Shown: in pieces, positions 36,630-44,790 of the stretch
Position numbering within the stretch: position 1 is the first letter of the stretch
How the letters are laid out: each line of letters starts with the position of its first letter
From: JAGRGG01 sp965217265
GTDB lineage: Bacteria; Pseudomonadota; Alphaproteobacteria; Geminicoccales; Geminicoccaceae
Assembly: GCA_965217265.1 (NCBI GenBank)
Contig: CBDCHP010000018.1
Coordinates: forward strand, 186,001-250,000
Length of the DNA stretch: 64,000 bases
Direction of reading: 5' to 3'
Notes under the pieces: generated by a model
Told to the model about the DNA's origin: nothing
Database searches by the model: none
Seen by the model: only the letters and a program-made list of their open reading frames with translations
Translations under genes and position numbers: made by a program

Positions 36630-37541
36630 TCAGCGGGTCGGAACCGGCGTCTCGCCGCGATAGTCATAAAAGCCGCGCTTGACCTTGCGGCCGAGCCAAC
36701 CGGCCTCGACGTATTTCACCAGGAGCGGACAGGGCCGGTACTTCGAGTCGGCCAACCCCTCGTAGAGCACCTGCATCACCGAGAGGCAGGTGTCGAGGCC
36801 GATGAAGTCGGCGAGTTCCAATGGCCCCATCGGGTGGTTGGCGCCGAGCCGCATCGCGACGTCGATGCTCTCGACCGTGCCGACGCCCTCGTAGAGCGTG
36901 TAGACCGCCTCGTTGATCATCGGCAGCAAGATGCGGTTGACGATGAAGGCCGGGAAATCCTCGGCGGTCACGGGCGTCTTGCCGAACTTCTCGGTCAGGC
37001 CCTTGACCGCCTGGAAGGTGTCCTCGTCGGTAGCGATGCCGCGGATCACCTCGACCAGCTTCATCGCCGGTACCGGGTTCATGAAGTGCATGCCGATGAA
37101 GCGGCCGGGCCGGTCGGTTTGCGCCGCGAGCCGCGTGATCGAGATCGAGGAGGTGTTGGAGGCGACGATCGCATCCTCCTTCAGGTGCGGCACGAGATCC
37201 TTGAAGATCTTCTTCTTCAAGTCCTCGTTCTCAGTCGCGGCCTCGATAACAAGGTCGCAGCCGCCCAATTCGTCGAGGCTCTGCACCTTGTCGATCCGGC
37301 TCAGGGCCTCGACCTTGTCGCCCTCGGACAAGTGACCCTTCTTAATGCCGCGGTCGAGCAGCTTTTCCATCAGGCCCAAGGCGGTGTCGAGCTGCCCGGC
37401 GTTGACGTCCATCAAGCGGACGTCGAAGCCGTGCGTGGCGGCGACCTGGGCGATGCCGCCGCCCATCTGGCCGGCGCCGATGACGCCGATGCGACGGATC
37501 TCGGGCACGGGCGGCGAACGGCGTTCGACGTAATCGTTCAT
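36630..37541 (-). CDS. hbdA: 3-hydroxybutyryl-CoA dehydrogenase
   Basis: The enzyme interconverts 3-hydroxybutyryl-CoA and acetoacetyl-CoA with NAD(P). The 303-residue protein has the dinucleotide-binding GVIGAGQMGGGIAQVAA at about residues 18-34, the catalytic region FIGMHFMNPVPAMKLVEVIRG with the His of the His/Glu pair, and the C-terminal dimerisation domain (ADFIGLDTCLSVMQVL). ATG 37541 is used. It follows etfA on the same strand by 58 bp; the order etfB-etfA-hbd is conserved in the class and links beta-oxidation to the electron-transfer flavoprotein. Confidence 0.95.
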   Translation of the reverse strand: MNDYVERRSPPVPEIRRIGVIGAGQMGGGIAQVAATHGFDVRLMDVNAGQLDTALGLMEKLLDRGIKKGHLSEGDKVEALSRIDKVQSLDELGGCDLVIEAATENEDLKKKIFKDLVPHLKEDAIVASNTSSISITRLAAQTDRPGRFIGMHFMNPVPAMKLVEVIRGIATDEDTFQAVKGLTEKFGKTPVTAEDFPAFIVNRILLPMINEAVYTLYEGVGTVESIDVAMRLGANHPMGPLELADFIGLDTCLSVMQVLYEGLADSKYRPCPLLVKYVEAGWLGRKVKRGFYDYRGETPVPTR

Positions 37542-37599
37542 CAATCAGGCTCCGGTCGATGCCGGCGCGCGCGAAATTCGGCGCGGGCGCGGCTTGGGT

Positions 37600-38556
37600 T
37601 CAGGATCGGGCGCGTTTAACCTCCTCCGCGAGGTCGGGGACCATCTTGAACAAGTCGCCGACGAGGCCGTAATCGGCAATCTGAAAGATGGGCGCTTCCT
37701 CGTCCTTGTTGATGGCGACGATGACCTTGCTGTCCTTCATGCCGGCCAAGTGCTGGATAGCGCCGGAGATGCCGACCGCGACGTAGAGGTCGGGGGCGAC
37801 GATCTTGCCGGTCTGGCCGACTTGCAATTCGTTGGGGGCATAGCCGGCGTCGACCGCGGCGCGGCTGGCGCCGACGGCGGCACCGAAGGCATCGGCCAAG
37901 GTCTCGACGATGTCGAAGTTCTCCTTCGAGCCGATGCCGCGGCCGCCGGAGACGACGATCCTGGCCGAGGTCAGGTCGGGTCGGTCGGAGGACTGCACCT
38001 CGCGGCCGAGGAACTTGGCGAGCCCGGCCGGATCGACCGCCTCCACCGTCACGGTCTCGGCGCTGCCGCCCTCTTCCGGGGCGGCGTCAAAGGCGGTGGT
38101 CCGCACGGTGAGGACTTGGCGCTCGTCCTTGCTCTCGACCGTGGTGAGTGCGTTGCCGGCGTAGATGTAGCGCTTGTAGGTCTTCGGCCCGACAACCTCG
38201 ACGATGTCGCTCACCTGCGCCACGTCGAGGAGGGCCGCGACGCGCGGCAGGACGTTCTTGCTGAACGTGCTCGCCGCCGCGATCAGGACGTCGTAGTCGT
38301 TCGCCATCTTGACGACCAGAGGCGTCAGATCCTCGGCGACCGGGTTCGCGTAGGCCGCGTCCTCGACGCGCACGACGCGGCGCACGCCCGGCAGCTTCGC
38401 CGCCGCCTCGGCGACGGGTGCGGCGTCCTTGCCGATCACGGCGACGTCGATCTCGTCGCCGCCCGCCTCGGCGATCTTCTGCGCCGCGCTGAGCGCGTGC
38501 AGCGTCGCCTTGTCGAGGACGGCGTTGTCGTGCTGGGCCAAAAGGAGAATCGTCAT
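37600..38556 (-). CDS. etfA: Electron transfer flavoprotein alpha subunit
   Basis: EtfA holds the FAD of the heterodimer that takes electrons from acyl-CoA dehydrogenases to ETF-ubiquinone oxidoreductase. The 318-residue protein has the C-terminal FAD domain signature ARIVVSGGRGIGSKENF and LYVAVGISGAIQHLAGMKDS, and ends IADYGLVGDLFKMVPDL, all typical. Its ATG is 2 bp after the etfB stop. The acyl-CoA dehydrogenase at 49-51 kb is a likely electron donor. Confidence 0.97.
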   Translation of the reverse strand: MTILLLAQHDNAVLDKATLHALSAAQKIAEAGGDEIDVAVIGKDAAPVAEAAAKLPGVRRVVRVEDAAYANPVAEDLTPLVVKMANDYDVLIAAASTFSKNVLPRVAALLDVAQVSDIVEVVGPKTYKRYIYAGNALTTVESKDERQVLTVRTTAFDAAPEEGGSAETVTVEAVDPAGLAKFLGREVQSSDRPDLTSARIVVSGGRGIGSKENFDIVETLADAFGAAVGASRAAVDAGYAPNELQVGQTGKIVAPDLYVAVGISGAIQHLAGMKDSKVIVAINKDEEAPIFQIADYGLVGDLFKMVPDLAEEVKRARS

Positions 38557-38558
38557 GG

Positions 38559-39305
38559 CTAAAGCACCCCCGCCTCGGTCAGTTTGCCCACCAGTTCCTG
38601 CACGTCGGCGACCTTGGCGCCGCCCTGACGCTTGGGCGGCTCCTGGAAGTCCGAGTAGACGAGCCGCGGCGCCACGTCGATGCCGAGGTCGGCCGGGTTC
38701 GTTTGGTCGATCGGCTTCTTCTTCGCCTTCATGATGTTGGGCAAGGAGGCGTAGCGCGGCTCGTTCAAGCGCAGATCGACGCTGGCCACGGCCGGCAGCT
38801 TGACCTCGATCTTCTCGGTGCCCTCGTCGATCTCGCGCGCCACCGCGGCCTTGCCGTCCTGCACGTCGAGCTTGGAGACGAAGGTCGCCTGCGGCCAGCC
38901 GAGCAGTGCTGCCAGCATCTGCGGCGTCTGGTTGCTGTCGTCGTCGATCGCCTGCTTGCCTGTTAGGACGAGGCCGGGGTTCTCCTTGTCGACCACCGCC
39001 TTGAGGATCTTGGCCACGCCCAAGGGCTGTACCGTCTCCTCGCTCAGGACGTGGATCGCCCGATCGGCGCCCATGGCAAGCGCCGTGCGCAGCGTCTCCT
39101 GCGCCTTGGCGTCGCCGATCGAGACAGCGATCACCTCCTCGGCGGCACCCGCCTCCTTCAGGCGGATCGCCTGCTCGACCGCAATCTCGTCGAACGGATT
39201 CATCGACATCTTGACGTTGGCAGTATCGACACCGCTACCGTCGGCCTTGACGCGGACTTTGACGTTGTAGTCAACAACCCGCTTGACCGCGACCAGAACC
39301 TTCAT
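38559..39305 (-). CDS. etfB: Electron transfer flavoprotein beta subunit
   Basis: EtfB pairs with EtfA and binds AMP. The 248-residue protein starts MKVLVAVKRVVDYNVKVRV and contains the signature region VLTGKQAIDDDSNQTPQMLAALLGWPQATFV; the C-terminal recognition loop region includes LRLNEPRYASLPNIMKAKKKPI. It is the first gene of the etfB-etfA-hbd run. A possible promoter on the minus strand has TTGACA at 39404-39399 with TATGGT about 19 bases on, so a sigma-70-type promoter is only tentative. Confidence 0.97.
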   Translation of the reverse strand: MKVLVAVKRVVDYNVKVRVKADGSGVDTANVKMSMNPFDEIAVEQAIRLKEAGAAEEVIAVSIGDAKAQETLRTALAMGADRAIHVLSEETVQPLGVAKILKAVVDKENPGLVLTGKQAIDDDSNQTPQMLAALLGWPQATFVSKLDVQDGKAAVAREIDEGTEKIEVKLPAVASVDLRLNEPRYASLPNIMKAKKKPIDQTNPADLGIDVAPRLVYSDFQEPPKRQGGAKVADVQELVGKLTEAGVL

Positions 39306-39434
39306 CGTTGCTTGAACCCTCTATCCGGTGGATCGCCACGGCGACGCCCCGTCTTTTTGTGCAACGCACAAAGACCATAAGGGTCCCGTCACGGCTTTGT
39401 CAATCGACGCCTCGTCGAACCTCCCGCGCCCGCC

Positions 39435-39998
39435 TCAGCGGTTGGCGCCCGGCTGCCATAGCACGTCCTTGCCGCCCTTGTCGTTCTCGTGGCGTGACAG
39501 AACGAACAGGTGATCCGACAAGCGGTTTAGGTAGCGCAGCGTGGTCGGATTGACCGGGGCGCCGGAGGCGCTCAGCGCCGTCGCGAGGCGCTCGGCACGG
39601 CGCACGACGGTGCGGGCGAGGTGGAGGTGCGCCGATGTGGGCGTGCCACCCGGCAGGACGAAGGACTTGAGCGGCGCCAGTTCGGCGTTCATCGCGTCGA
39701 TCTCGGCTTCCAGGCGCTCGACCTGCGCCTCGACCACCCGCAAGGACGGCCGGTCGGCGCGGTCTTCCGGCCGGCACAGATCGGCACCGAGATCAAACAG
39801 GTCGTTTTGAACGCGCGTCAGCATGGCGTCGGCCGCGGGCGAGGCGTGGAGACGGACGAGGCCGATGACGCCGTTCGCCTCGTCAACCGTGCCGTAGGCC
39901 TCGACGCGAAGATCGTGCTTCACGACCCGGCTGCCGTCGCCGAGCGAGGTCTGACCCCCGTCGCCGCCGCGGGTGTAGATCTGGCTCAGCGTGACCAT
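39435..39998 (-). CDS. Cob(I)alamin adenosyltransferase, PduO type
   Basis: The enzyme transfers the adenosyl group of ATP to cob(I)alamin, giving coenzyme B12. The 187-residue protein has the PduO/MMAB signatures: YTRGGDGGQTSLGDG at 8-22 (ATP-binding N-terminus), VEAYGTVDEANGVIGL, FVLPGGTPTSAHLHLARTVVRRAER and YLNRLSDHLFVLSR. It lies between the HIG1-domain gene and etfB, a conserved arrangement in the class. It indicates use of adenosylcobalamin enzymes such as methylmalonyl-CoA mutase. Confidence 0.95.
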   Translation of the reverse strand: MVTLSQIYTRGGDGGQTSLGDGSRVVKHDLRVEAYGTVDEANGVIGLVRLHASPAADAMLTRVQNDLFDLGADLCRPEDRADRPSLRVVEAQVERLEAEIDAMNAELAPLKSFVLPGGTPTSAHLHLARTVVRRAERLATALSASGAPVNPTTLRYLNRLSDHLFVLSRHENDKGGKDVLWQPGANR

Positions 39999-40023
39999 CG
40001 TTGCGACTCCGTCTAGAAGTGCC

Positions 40024-40221
40024 CTAACGGCCGCCGGCGGCGAACGCGATCAAGGCAAGGATCAGGACCGCGACCGCCTGCAACCCGACCCTGGCCTGCA
40101 TCAAGCGGTTGCCGTAGCGGGCGTTGAAGGCGCCGCCCTTGAAGAAGCCGAACAGGCCGACCAGGAGCACGGCCACGGTCGCCGTCATGAAGACGATCAG
40201 GAGGATGGTAAGCGCGTTCAT
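40024..40221 (-). CDS. HIG1-domain twin transmembrane protein
   Basis: The 65-residue protein has two membrane helices joined by a short basic turn, FFKGGAFNARYGNRLMQARVGLQ, which matches the HIG1 (hypoxia-induced) fold of small respiratory-complex-associated proteins. ATG 40221 gives the standard MNALTILLIV start; an upstream in-frame start adds seven residues. It precedes the adenosyltransferase on the same strand with 25 bp between, a common alphaproteobacterial pair. Confidence 0.8.
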   Translation of the reverse strand: MNALTILLIVFMTATVAVLLVGLFGFFKGGAFNARYGNRLMQARVGLQAVAVLILALIAFAAGGR

Positions 40222-40320
40222 GGGTTTTGCATCTAGCCGCACCGGAACCCCGCCGCCAGTGCGCCGTTCGGCCGCAGGCGGATTTTATGACGATGCGGCG
40301 TTCGAGAAAAGGAGAACGAG

Positions 40321-41244
40321 GTGCGGGTAGCAGCGCTCGGCGAGTGCATGATCGAGTTGCGCGAGGGCGAGGTGTCAAGCACCCTGCAGCAGGATTTCGG
40401 CGGCGACACCTACAACACCGCCGTCTACATGGCCCGCCTGCTCGGCGGGGCCGGGAAGGTTGCCTACCTGACCGCCCTCGGCCGCGATCGTTTGAGCGAC
40501 CAGATGGCCGAGGCGTTCGCGGCCGAGGGGCTCGACGTCGAGGGCGTGCGTCGGATCGAGGGGCGCCTGCCCGGCCTCTACTGGATTCGCACCGAGCCCG
40601 AGACCGGCGAGCGCAGCTTTCTCTACTGGCGCGGACAATCGGCCGCGCGCGCGATGTTGACGGGCGACGGGGGCGAGGCGCTCCTGGCGGGCCTCGACGC
40701 CTTTGATCTCGTCTACCTCTCCGGGATTACGCTCGCGATCCTGCCCGAGGCCGACCGGGACGGCCTGCTCAAGCGCCTCGAAACCTTGAAGGCCGACGGG
40801 CGGCGGGTCGCCTTCGATCCGAACTACCGCCCAATGCTCTGGCCCGACACGGCCGCGGCGCGCGAAGCGATCGGGCGCGCGACGGCGGCCTCGACGATCG
40901 TGCTGCCGACCTTCGACGACGAGGCGGCGCTGTTCGGCGACGCCACGCCCGAGACGAGCGTAGCGCGGCTGCGAGATCTCGGCGTCGCCGAGATCGCTTT
41001 GAAGCGCGGGGCGGAGCCCGGCCTGATATGGGCCGACGGCGCTGCGCACACCGTCGTACCGATCCGGGTCGAGCGCCCGCGCGACACCACGGGCGCCGGC
41101 GACTCGTTCAACGCCGCCTACCTGACCTCGCGGCTCAACGGTCAGGACCCCGCCCCCGCCGCCGACGCCGGCAACCGCCTCGCGGCGCGCGTCGTCATGC
41201 ACCAGGGCGGGGTGATCCCGAAGAACGCGATGCCGATTGGTTGA
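40321..41244 (+). CDS. kdgK: 2-dehydro-3-deoxygluconokinase (PfkB family sugar kinase)
   Basis: KdgK phosphorylates 2-keto-3-deoxygluconate for the Entner-Doudoroff route. The 307-residue protein has the ribokinase-family opening VAALGECMIELRE and DFGGDTYNTAVYMARLLG, a substrate-binding YWRGQSAAR segment, VAFDPNYRPMLWP, and the C-terminal anion-hole and catalytic base motif RPRDTTGAGDSFNAAYL at about 258-274. GTG 40321 has AAGGAGAACGAG just upstream. No uronate or gluconate pathway genes are adjacent. Its TGA overlaps the first bases of repeat copy H. Confidence 0.9.
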   Translation: MRVAALGECMIELREGEVSSTLQQDFGGDTYNTAVYMARLLGGAGKVAYLTALGRDRLSDQMAEAFAAEGLDVEGVRRIEGRLPGLYWIRTEPETGERSFLYWRGQSAARAMLTGDGGEALLAGLDAFDLVYLSGITLAILPEADRDGLLKRLETLKADGRRVAFDPNYRPMLWPDTAAAREAIGRATAASTIVLPTFDDEAALFGDATPETSVARLRDLGVAEIALKRGAEPGLIWADGAAHTVVPIRVERPRDTTGAGDSFNAAYLTSRLNGQDPAPAADAGNRLAARVVMHQGGVIPKNAMPIG

Positions 41245-41365
41245 ACGCTTGCGCGTCGCTGCCGCAGGATCTTTCTTCTCCTTGTTTTTGCCAGTGTTGA
41301 CGCAGGAAGCTGGCCCGCAACGCCGAAGGCCAGCCTCGGGTGAAGGTAAAAGGAGAAGGGGCCAG
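41243..41365. repeat. Interspersed element, copy H (right arm missing)
   Basis: The copy starts GAACGCTTGCGCG at the kdgK stop. The left arm hairpin is degenerate (TCGCTGCCGCAGG) but the T tract and the core (CCAGTGTTGACGCAGGAAGCTGGCC) are clear. The sequence diverges after GGAGAAGG, so the terminal right arm has been lost. Confidence 0.75.
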
Positions 41366-41634
41366 CCTTGACAAGCACCCTTGGCTCGTCGCGGCGACAG
41401 GCCGAGAAGGCCCTGCCAACTAGATACCTACCGGCAGCGCAGGTTGCTGGAAATGTTCGTGGGGGGATGCCAAGCGGGGCTTGGCATCCGAGTTCGCGGC
41501 GCCCGGCTTGTACGACCATAAGCTGCGTGGGATGATCGCCTACAAGCCGGAGGACGAGGACCCGATTGCCGGCGAGATGAAGTCGACGAAGGCTATCCCC
41601 GCCCGCGCGCCGAGCACCACGCGCGGCGTTTCAA
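41366..41634. other. Non-coding stretch after repeat H, no gene recognised
   Basis: Together with the adjoining repeat this makes about 390 bp without a recognisable gene between kdgK and the RidA-like gene. The only clear structure is the hairpin at 41465-41489. A plus-strand open stretch near 41480-41640 (reading AYKPEDEDPIAGEM) has no ribosome site and runs antisense into the RidA-like gene, so I do not call it. Confidence 0.5.
41465..41489. other. Perfect 11-bp inverted repeat
   Basis: GGATGCCAAGC pairs perfectly with GCTTGGCATCC across a GGG loop. No T tract follows on either strand. It is unrelated in sequence to the interspersed elements and could be an operator, a small-RNA hairpin or an insertion remnant. 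Confidence 0.6.
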
Positions 41635-42018
41635 CTAGTCCTGACGCCGGGCAGTCACCTCGATCTCGATCTTCATCGCCGGGTCGAGGAGGCCGGCCTG
41701 GATTATCATGGCGGCAGGGGGTGCGGCACCGAAGGCGCGGCGCAGGGCGGGCCAGCACGCGGCGAAATCGGCCCGATCGGGCAGGATGTAGGTGACGCGC
41801 ACGACATCCTCAAAACCGGCGCCCGCCCCCTTGAGCGCGGCTTCGATGTGCTGCAAGGCGAGGTCGACCTGCGCCTCGACGCCGTCCGGCACGGTCATCG
41901 TCGCGTAGTCGGTGCCGGTGGTGCCGGAGACGAAGATCCATTCGCTATCGACCACGGCGCGCGCGTAACCGATCTGCGCCTCGTAGGCGGAACCGGATGC
42001 GATGCGGCGTCGAGTCAT
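41635..42018 (-). CDS. RidA (YjgF/YER057c/UK114) family protein
   Basis: The family includes enamine/imine deaminases. The 127-residue protein has VVDSEWIFVSGTTGTDYATM, QVDLALQHIEAALKGAGAGFEDVVRVTYILPD and the C-terminal AMKIEIEVTARRQD, so the trimeric chorismate-mutase-like fold is clear. At the position of the deaminase arginine (ARLPxDxxIEIE in RidA) this protein has AGLLDPAMKIEIE, so the key Arg is Gly. It probably belongs to a non-archetypal Rid subgroup and may not deaminate 2-aminoacrylate. It is tandem with glyA, separated by repeat copy I. Confidence 0.85.
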   Translation of the reverse strand: MTRRRIASGSAYEAQIGYARAVVDSEWIFVSGTTGTDYATMTVPDGVEAQVDLALQHIEAALKGAGAGFEDVVRVTYILPDRADFAACWPALRRAFGAAPPAAMIIQAGLLDPAMKIEIEVTARRQD

Positions 42019-42038
42019 TGGACAGTTCTAAGGTTGAA

Positions 42039-42185
42039 GAACGCTTGCGCGTCCGCTGCGCGGGGCTCTTCTTCTTTCTTTTTTGCAACTTTGGCCGGGG
42101 CTAGCCTGAGCGTCTGAGCCAAGTTCGGGGACAAGTAGCAAAAAAGAAGAAAAGAAGGCCGCGCGCCAGCGCACGCGAAGCGTTC
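42039..42185. repeat. Interspersed inverted-repeat element, copy I
   Basis: The copy lies between two minus-strand genes, beyond the glyA 3' end (stop 42189) and 20 bp upstream of the RidA-like start. The left arm hairpin is CCGC-TGC-GCGG then GGGCTCTTCTT; the right arm read inward is GCGC-TGGC-GCGC then GGCCTTC. The core is the CAACTTTGGCCGGGG variant. Confidence 0.87.
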
Positions 42186-42188
42186 TCC

Positions 42189-43493
42189 TCACATCCCTTC
42201 GTAGATCGGGAACCGCCGGCAGAGGGTTTGCACCTTGCCCTTCACCTCAGCCTCGACCTCGGCGTTGCCGTCCGGGCCGTTCTTGGCGAGGCCGTCGAGC
42301 ACGTCGGAGATCAGGTTGCCGACATCGCGGAACTCCTTGACGCCGAAGCCGCGCGTCGTGCCGGCGGGGGTGCCGAGGCGAATGCCCGAGGTCACGGCGG
42401 GCTTTTCCGGATCGAAGGGGACGCCGTTCTTGTTGCAGGTGATCCCGGCCCGCTCCAGGGCCTCGGAGGCGTGGTTGCCCTTGACGCTTTTGGGCCGGAG
42501 ATCGACCAGCAGCAGGTGGTTATCGGTGCCGCCCGAGACGATGTCGCAGCCGCGCTCGACCATGACGCTTGCCAGCGCCTTGGCGTTGTCGACGACGGCG
42601 CGGATGTAGGTCTTGAACTGAGGATCCAGCGCCTCGCCGAAGGCGACGGCCTTGGCGGCGATGACGTGCATCAAGGGGCCGCCCTGAAGGCCGGGGAACA
42701 CGGCCGAGTTGAACTTCTTACCCAGCGCCTCGTCGTTCGAGAGGATCAGGCCGCCCCGCGGGCCGCGCAGGGTCTTGTGCGTCGTCGTCGTCACGACGTG
42801 CGCGTGCGGCAGGGGCGAGGGGTGCGCGCCGGTGGCGACCAGCCCCGAGATGTGCGCCATGTCGACGAGCAGGTAGGCGCCGACCTTGTCGGCGACGGCG
42901 CGAAAGGCGGCGAAGTCGATGACGCGCGAGTAGGCCGAGGCGCCGGCGATGATGAGCTTGGGCTCGTGCTCGACGGCGAGGCGCTCGACCTCGTCCATGT
43001 CGATCAGCCCGTCCGCCTCGCGCACGCCGTAGTGGATCGCGTCGAACCACTTGCCGCTCTGGGCCGGCTTGGCGCCGTGCGTCAGGTGGCCGCCGGACGC
43101 GAGGTCCATGCCGAGGATGGTGTCGCCCGGCTTGACCAGCGCCAGCATCACCGCCCCGTTGGCCTGGGCGCCCGAGTGCGGCTGGACGTTGGCGTAGGCG
43201 CAGCCGAAGAGTTTCTTCGCCCGCTCGATCGCGAGGGCCTCGGCGACGTCGACGTATTCGCAGCCGTTGTAGTAGCGCTTGCCCGGGTAACCCTCGGCGT
43301 ACTTGTTGGTCAAGACGCTGCCTTGGGCTTCGAGCACGGCGCGGCTGACGATGTTCTCGCTTGCGATCAGCTCGATCTGCTCTTGCTGGCGCTTTAGTTC
43401 GTCCCGCAGCGCCTTGAACAGGTCGGGATCGGCTTGGTCGAGCGGGCGGGTGAAGAAATCGTCCTGACGCAAGTCGGCGGTCGTCGTTGCCAT
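42189..43493 (-). CDS. glyA: Serine hydroxymethyltransferase
   Basis: The PLP enzyme converts serine and tetrahydrofolate to glycine and methylene-tetrahydrofolate. The 434-residue protein has IELIASENIVSRAVLEAQGS, NKYAEGYPGKRYYNGCEYVD, the cofactor region VDMAHISGLVATGAHPSP and the PLP lysine in VVTTTTHKTLRGPRGG at about residue 240. Length is normal. A broken L-serine dehydratase lies 4 bp upstream of the start on the same strand, both serine-related. Confidence 0.97.
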   Translation of the reverse strand: MATTTADLRQDDFFTRPLDQADPDLFKALRDELKRQQEQIELIASENIVSRAVLEAQGSVLTNKYAEGYPGKRYYNGCEYVDVAEALAIERAKKLFGCAYANVQPHSGAQANGAVMLALVKPGDTILGMDLASGGHLTHGAKPAQSGKWFDAIHYGVREADGLIDMDEVERLAVEHEPKLIIAGASAYSRVIDFAAFRAVADKVGAYLLVDMAHISGLVATGAHPSPLPHAHVVTTTTHKTLRGPRGGLILSNDEALGKKFNSAVFPGLQGGPLMHVIAAKAVAFGEALDPQFKTYIRAVVDNAKALASVMVERGCDIVSGGTDNHLLLVDLRPKSVKGNHASEALERAGITCNKNGVPFDPEKPAVTSGIRLGTPAGTTRGFGVKEFRDVGNLISDVLDGLAKNGPDGNAEVEAEVKGKVQTLCRRFPIYEGM

Positions 43494-43497
43494 CGGC

Positions 43498-43742
43498 TTA
43501 ACACTCCACGAGGTTGACGGCGAGACCCCCGAGCGAGGTCTCCTTGTACTTAGCGCTCATGTCGCGCCCGGTCTCGCGCATCGTCGCGATCACCTTATCT
43601 AGGGTAACGAAGTGGCGCCCGTCGCCGCGCAAGGCAAGGCGTGCGGCGTTGATCGCCTTCACCGCCCCCATCGTGTTGCGCTCGATGCAGGGAATCTGGA
43701 CCAGCCCGCCGATCGGGTCGCACGTCAAGCCGAGATTGTACG
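43498..43742 (-). pseudogene. L-serine dehydratase, C-terminal remnant
   Basis: About 80 codons encode the unmistakable end of an iron-sulfur L-serine ammonia-lyase: YNLGLTCDPIGGLVQIPCIE, GAVKAINAARLALRGDG, LDKVIATMRETGRDMSAKYK and the terminal GGLAVNLVEC. Two cluster-region cysteines (CDPIGG and PCIERN) remain. Upstream of about 43742 the frame reads unrelated Arg-rich sequence with no homology I can see, and the N-terminal roughly 380 residues are absent, so the gene is truncated rather than frameshifted. It precedes glyA by 4 bp, so an intact ancestor would have formed a serine-use operon. Confidence 0.88.
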
Positions 43743-43891
43743 CCGTGCCGCGTCTCCCCCGCCGGGCGATGTACGGATTTGAGCCGAGACGGCCCTGGAC
43801 GCTTTGGCAAGGGCGACACGAACCTGCGCTCGCGGGGCTAGACGTGCTATATGGACGTCGACAGCACCGATCCGTAAACTCGGTATGATCC

Positions 43892-44017
43892 ATGCCCGCC
43901 TCGCTACCCAAGCCGGTCCTCGTCCTCGCCGTTTTCGCCGCCGGACTCGTCCTGCCGCTCCTCACGCGCGCCTACGGCACGGCGATTGCGAACGCCGCCT
44001 ACGTATTTTGCACGTGA
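43892..44017 (+). CDS. Possible small membrane or secreted peptide
   Basis: A 41-codon frame (MPASLPKPVLVLAVFAAGLV then PLLTRAYGTAIANAAYVFCT) reads as a signal anchor. It fills the gap between the sdaA remnant and repeat copy J, and ends 5 bp before the repeat, as real genes near these elements do. There is no strong ribosome site and no homolog that I recognise, so it may be chance. Confidence 0.3.
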   Translation: MPASLPKPVLVLAVFAAGLVLPLLTRAYGTAIANAAYVFCT

Positions 44018-44022
44018 GACTG

Positions 44023-44151
44023 GAACGCTGACGCGTCCGCTGCGCGGGGCTTTCTTTTTCTCTTTTTGCTTTGTCCGAGGCTGGCCCTCGGCATTGTAGC
44101 CAGCCTTCTACGTTAACACTGCAAAAAAGCGTCAGCGCACGCGAAGCGTTC
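44023..44151. repeat. Interspersed inverted-repeat element, copy J
   Basis: The copy starts GAACGCTGACGCG and ends CGCGAAGCGTTC. The left arm hairpin is CCGC-TGC-GCGG then GGGCTTTC; the right arm is shortened. The core is in the orientation of copies A and L: TTTGTCCGAGGCTGGCCCT with GTTAACACTGC. The stop of the minus-strand gene at 44152 is adjacent. Confidence 0.83.
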
Positions 44152-44418
44152 TCACCGCTTGACGAACTTGCAAAACCGGCTCTCTGAACCATCCTTGGTC
44201 TTCTCCTGGTAGAGAAACGCCAGTTCGTCCTCGTCGAACGCTTTGAAGAAAGTGTCCCAGTCTGTCGTGGTCAGGTTAGCGCCGTCGTCGAAGGCGATCC
44301 TGAGCACGCCTGGATCGTCCGCGTCCCCCGTCGCCTCGACGGTTGCGGGCTTGCCGCCGCGGGCCTCGGCCCACTTCTTGATCGTGTCGTGGTCGATCGT
44401 CGTCTTGGTGTCGCTCAC
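44152..44418 (-). CDS. Conserved hypothetical protein (short, acidic)
   Basis: The 88-residue protein has a conserved pattern: TTIDHDTIKKWAEARGGKPA, VEATGDADDPGVLRIAFDD and WDTFFKAFDEDELAFLYQE, ending SRFCKFVKR. I recognise the family as a widely spread small protein often mislabelled as a 1,4-alpha-glucan branching enzyme; nothing in it supports that activity. GTG 44418 has AAGGAGGA just upstream. It stands alone between repeat copy J and the divergent tusA gene. Confidence 0.75.
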   Translation of the reverse strand: MSDTKTTIDHDTIKKWAEARGGKPATVEATGDADDPGVLRIAFDDGANLTTTDWDTFFKAFDEDELAFLYQEKTKDGSESRFCKFVKR

Positions 44419-44553
44419 GTCCGTTCCTCCTTACGGTTTCGTGGCGGGAACGACCGTCGGCGGGCGAGGTTCCGACGGGCGCGGCAATGGGTTTCCTTCG
44501 GTCCCAAAAACGCCCTAAACCTTCCGGGTTCGGTGCTGCCACGGGAGGATGCC

Positions 44554-44790
44554 TTGACCGAGGCTTCGTTCGCCGCCCTGATCGACGCGCGCGGCCTTGC
44601 CTGCCCGCTGCCGCTCTTGAAGGCGCGCCAAGCGCTGATGGTGCTCGACAAGGGCGCTCGGATCTGCGTGCTGGCGACCGATCCGGCGGCGCGGCGCGAC
44701 TTCGAGGATTTCACCGAGGCCTCGGGCCACGCGCTCTTGAACGTGGACGAGGAGGACGGGCTCTTGCGCATCGTGGTCGAGAAGGCGTGA
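44554..44790 (+). CDS. TusA/SirA-family sulfur carrier protein
   Basis: The family carries persulfide sulfur for tRNA thiolation or other sulfur transfer. The 78-residue product has the signature DARGLACPLPLLKARQAL at about residues 10-27, with the persulfide cysteine in CPLP. TTG 44554 follows a GGAGG site 7 bp away and is preferred to GTG 44533. The stop overlaps the GTG start of the MFS gene by four bases (GTGA), which suggests coupled expression. Confidence 0.82.
   Translation: MTEASFAALIDARGLACPLPLLKARQALMVLDKGARICVLATDPAARRDFEDFTEASGHALLNVDEEDGLLRIVVEKA

Noticed and set aside
41481..41795. Plus-strand open frame over the kdgK-RidA gap
   Set aside because: No ribosome site, no recognisable domain, and it overlaps the RidA-like gene in antisense.
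44152..44418. 1,4-alpha-glucan branching enzyme
   Set aside because: The family is sometimes labelled so, but an 88-residue protein has none of the amylase-type barrel motifs.
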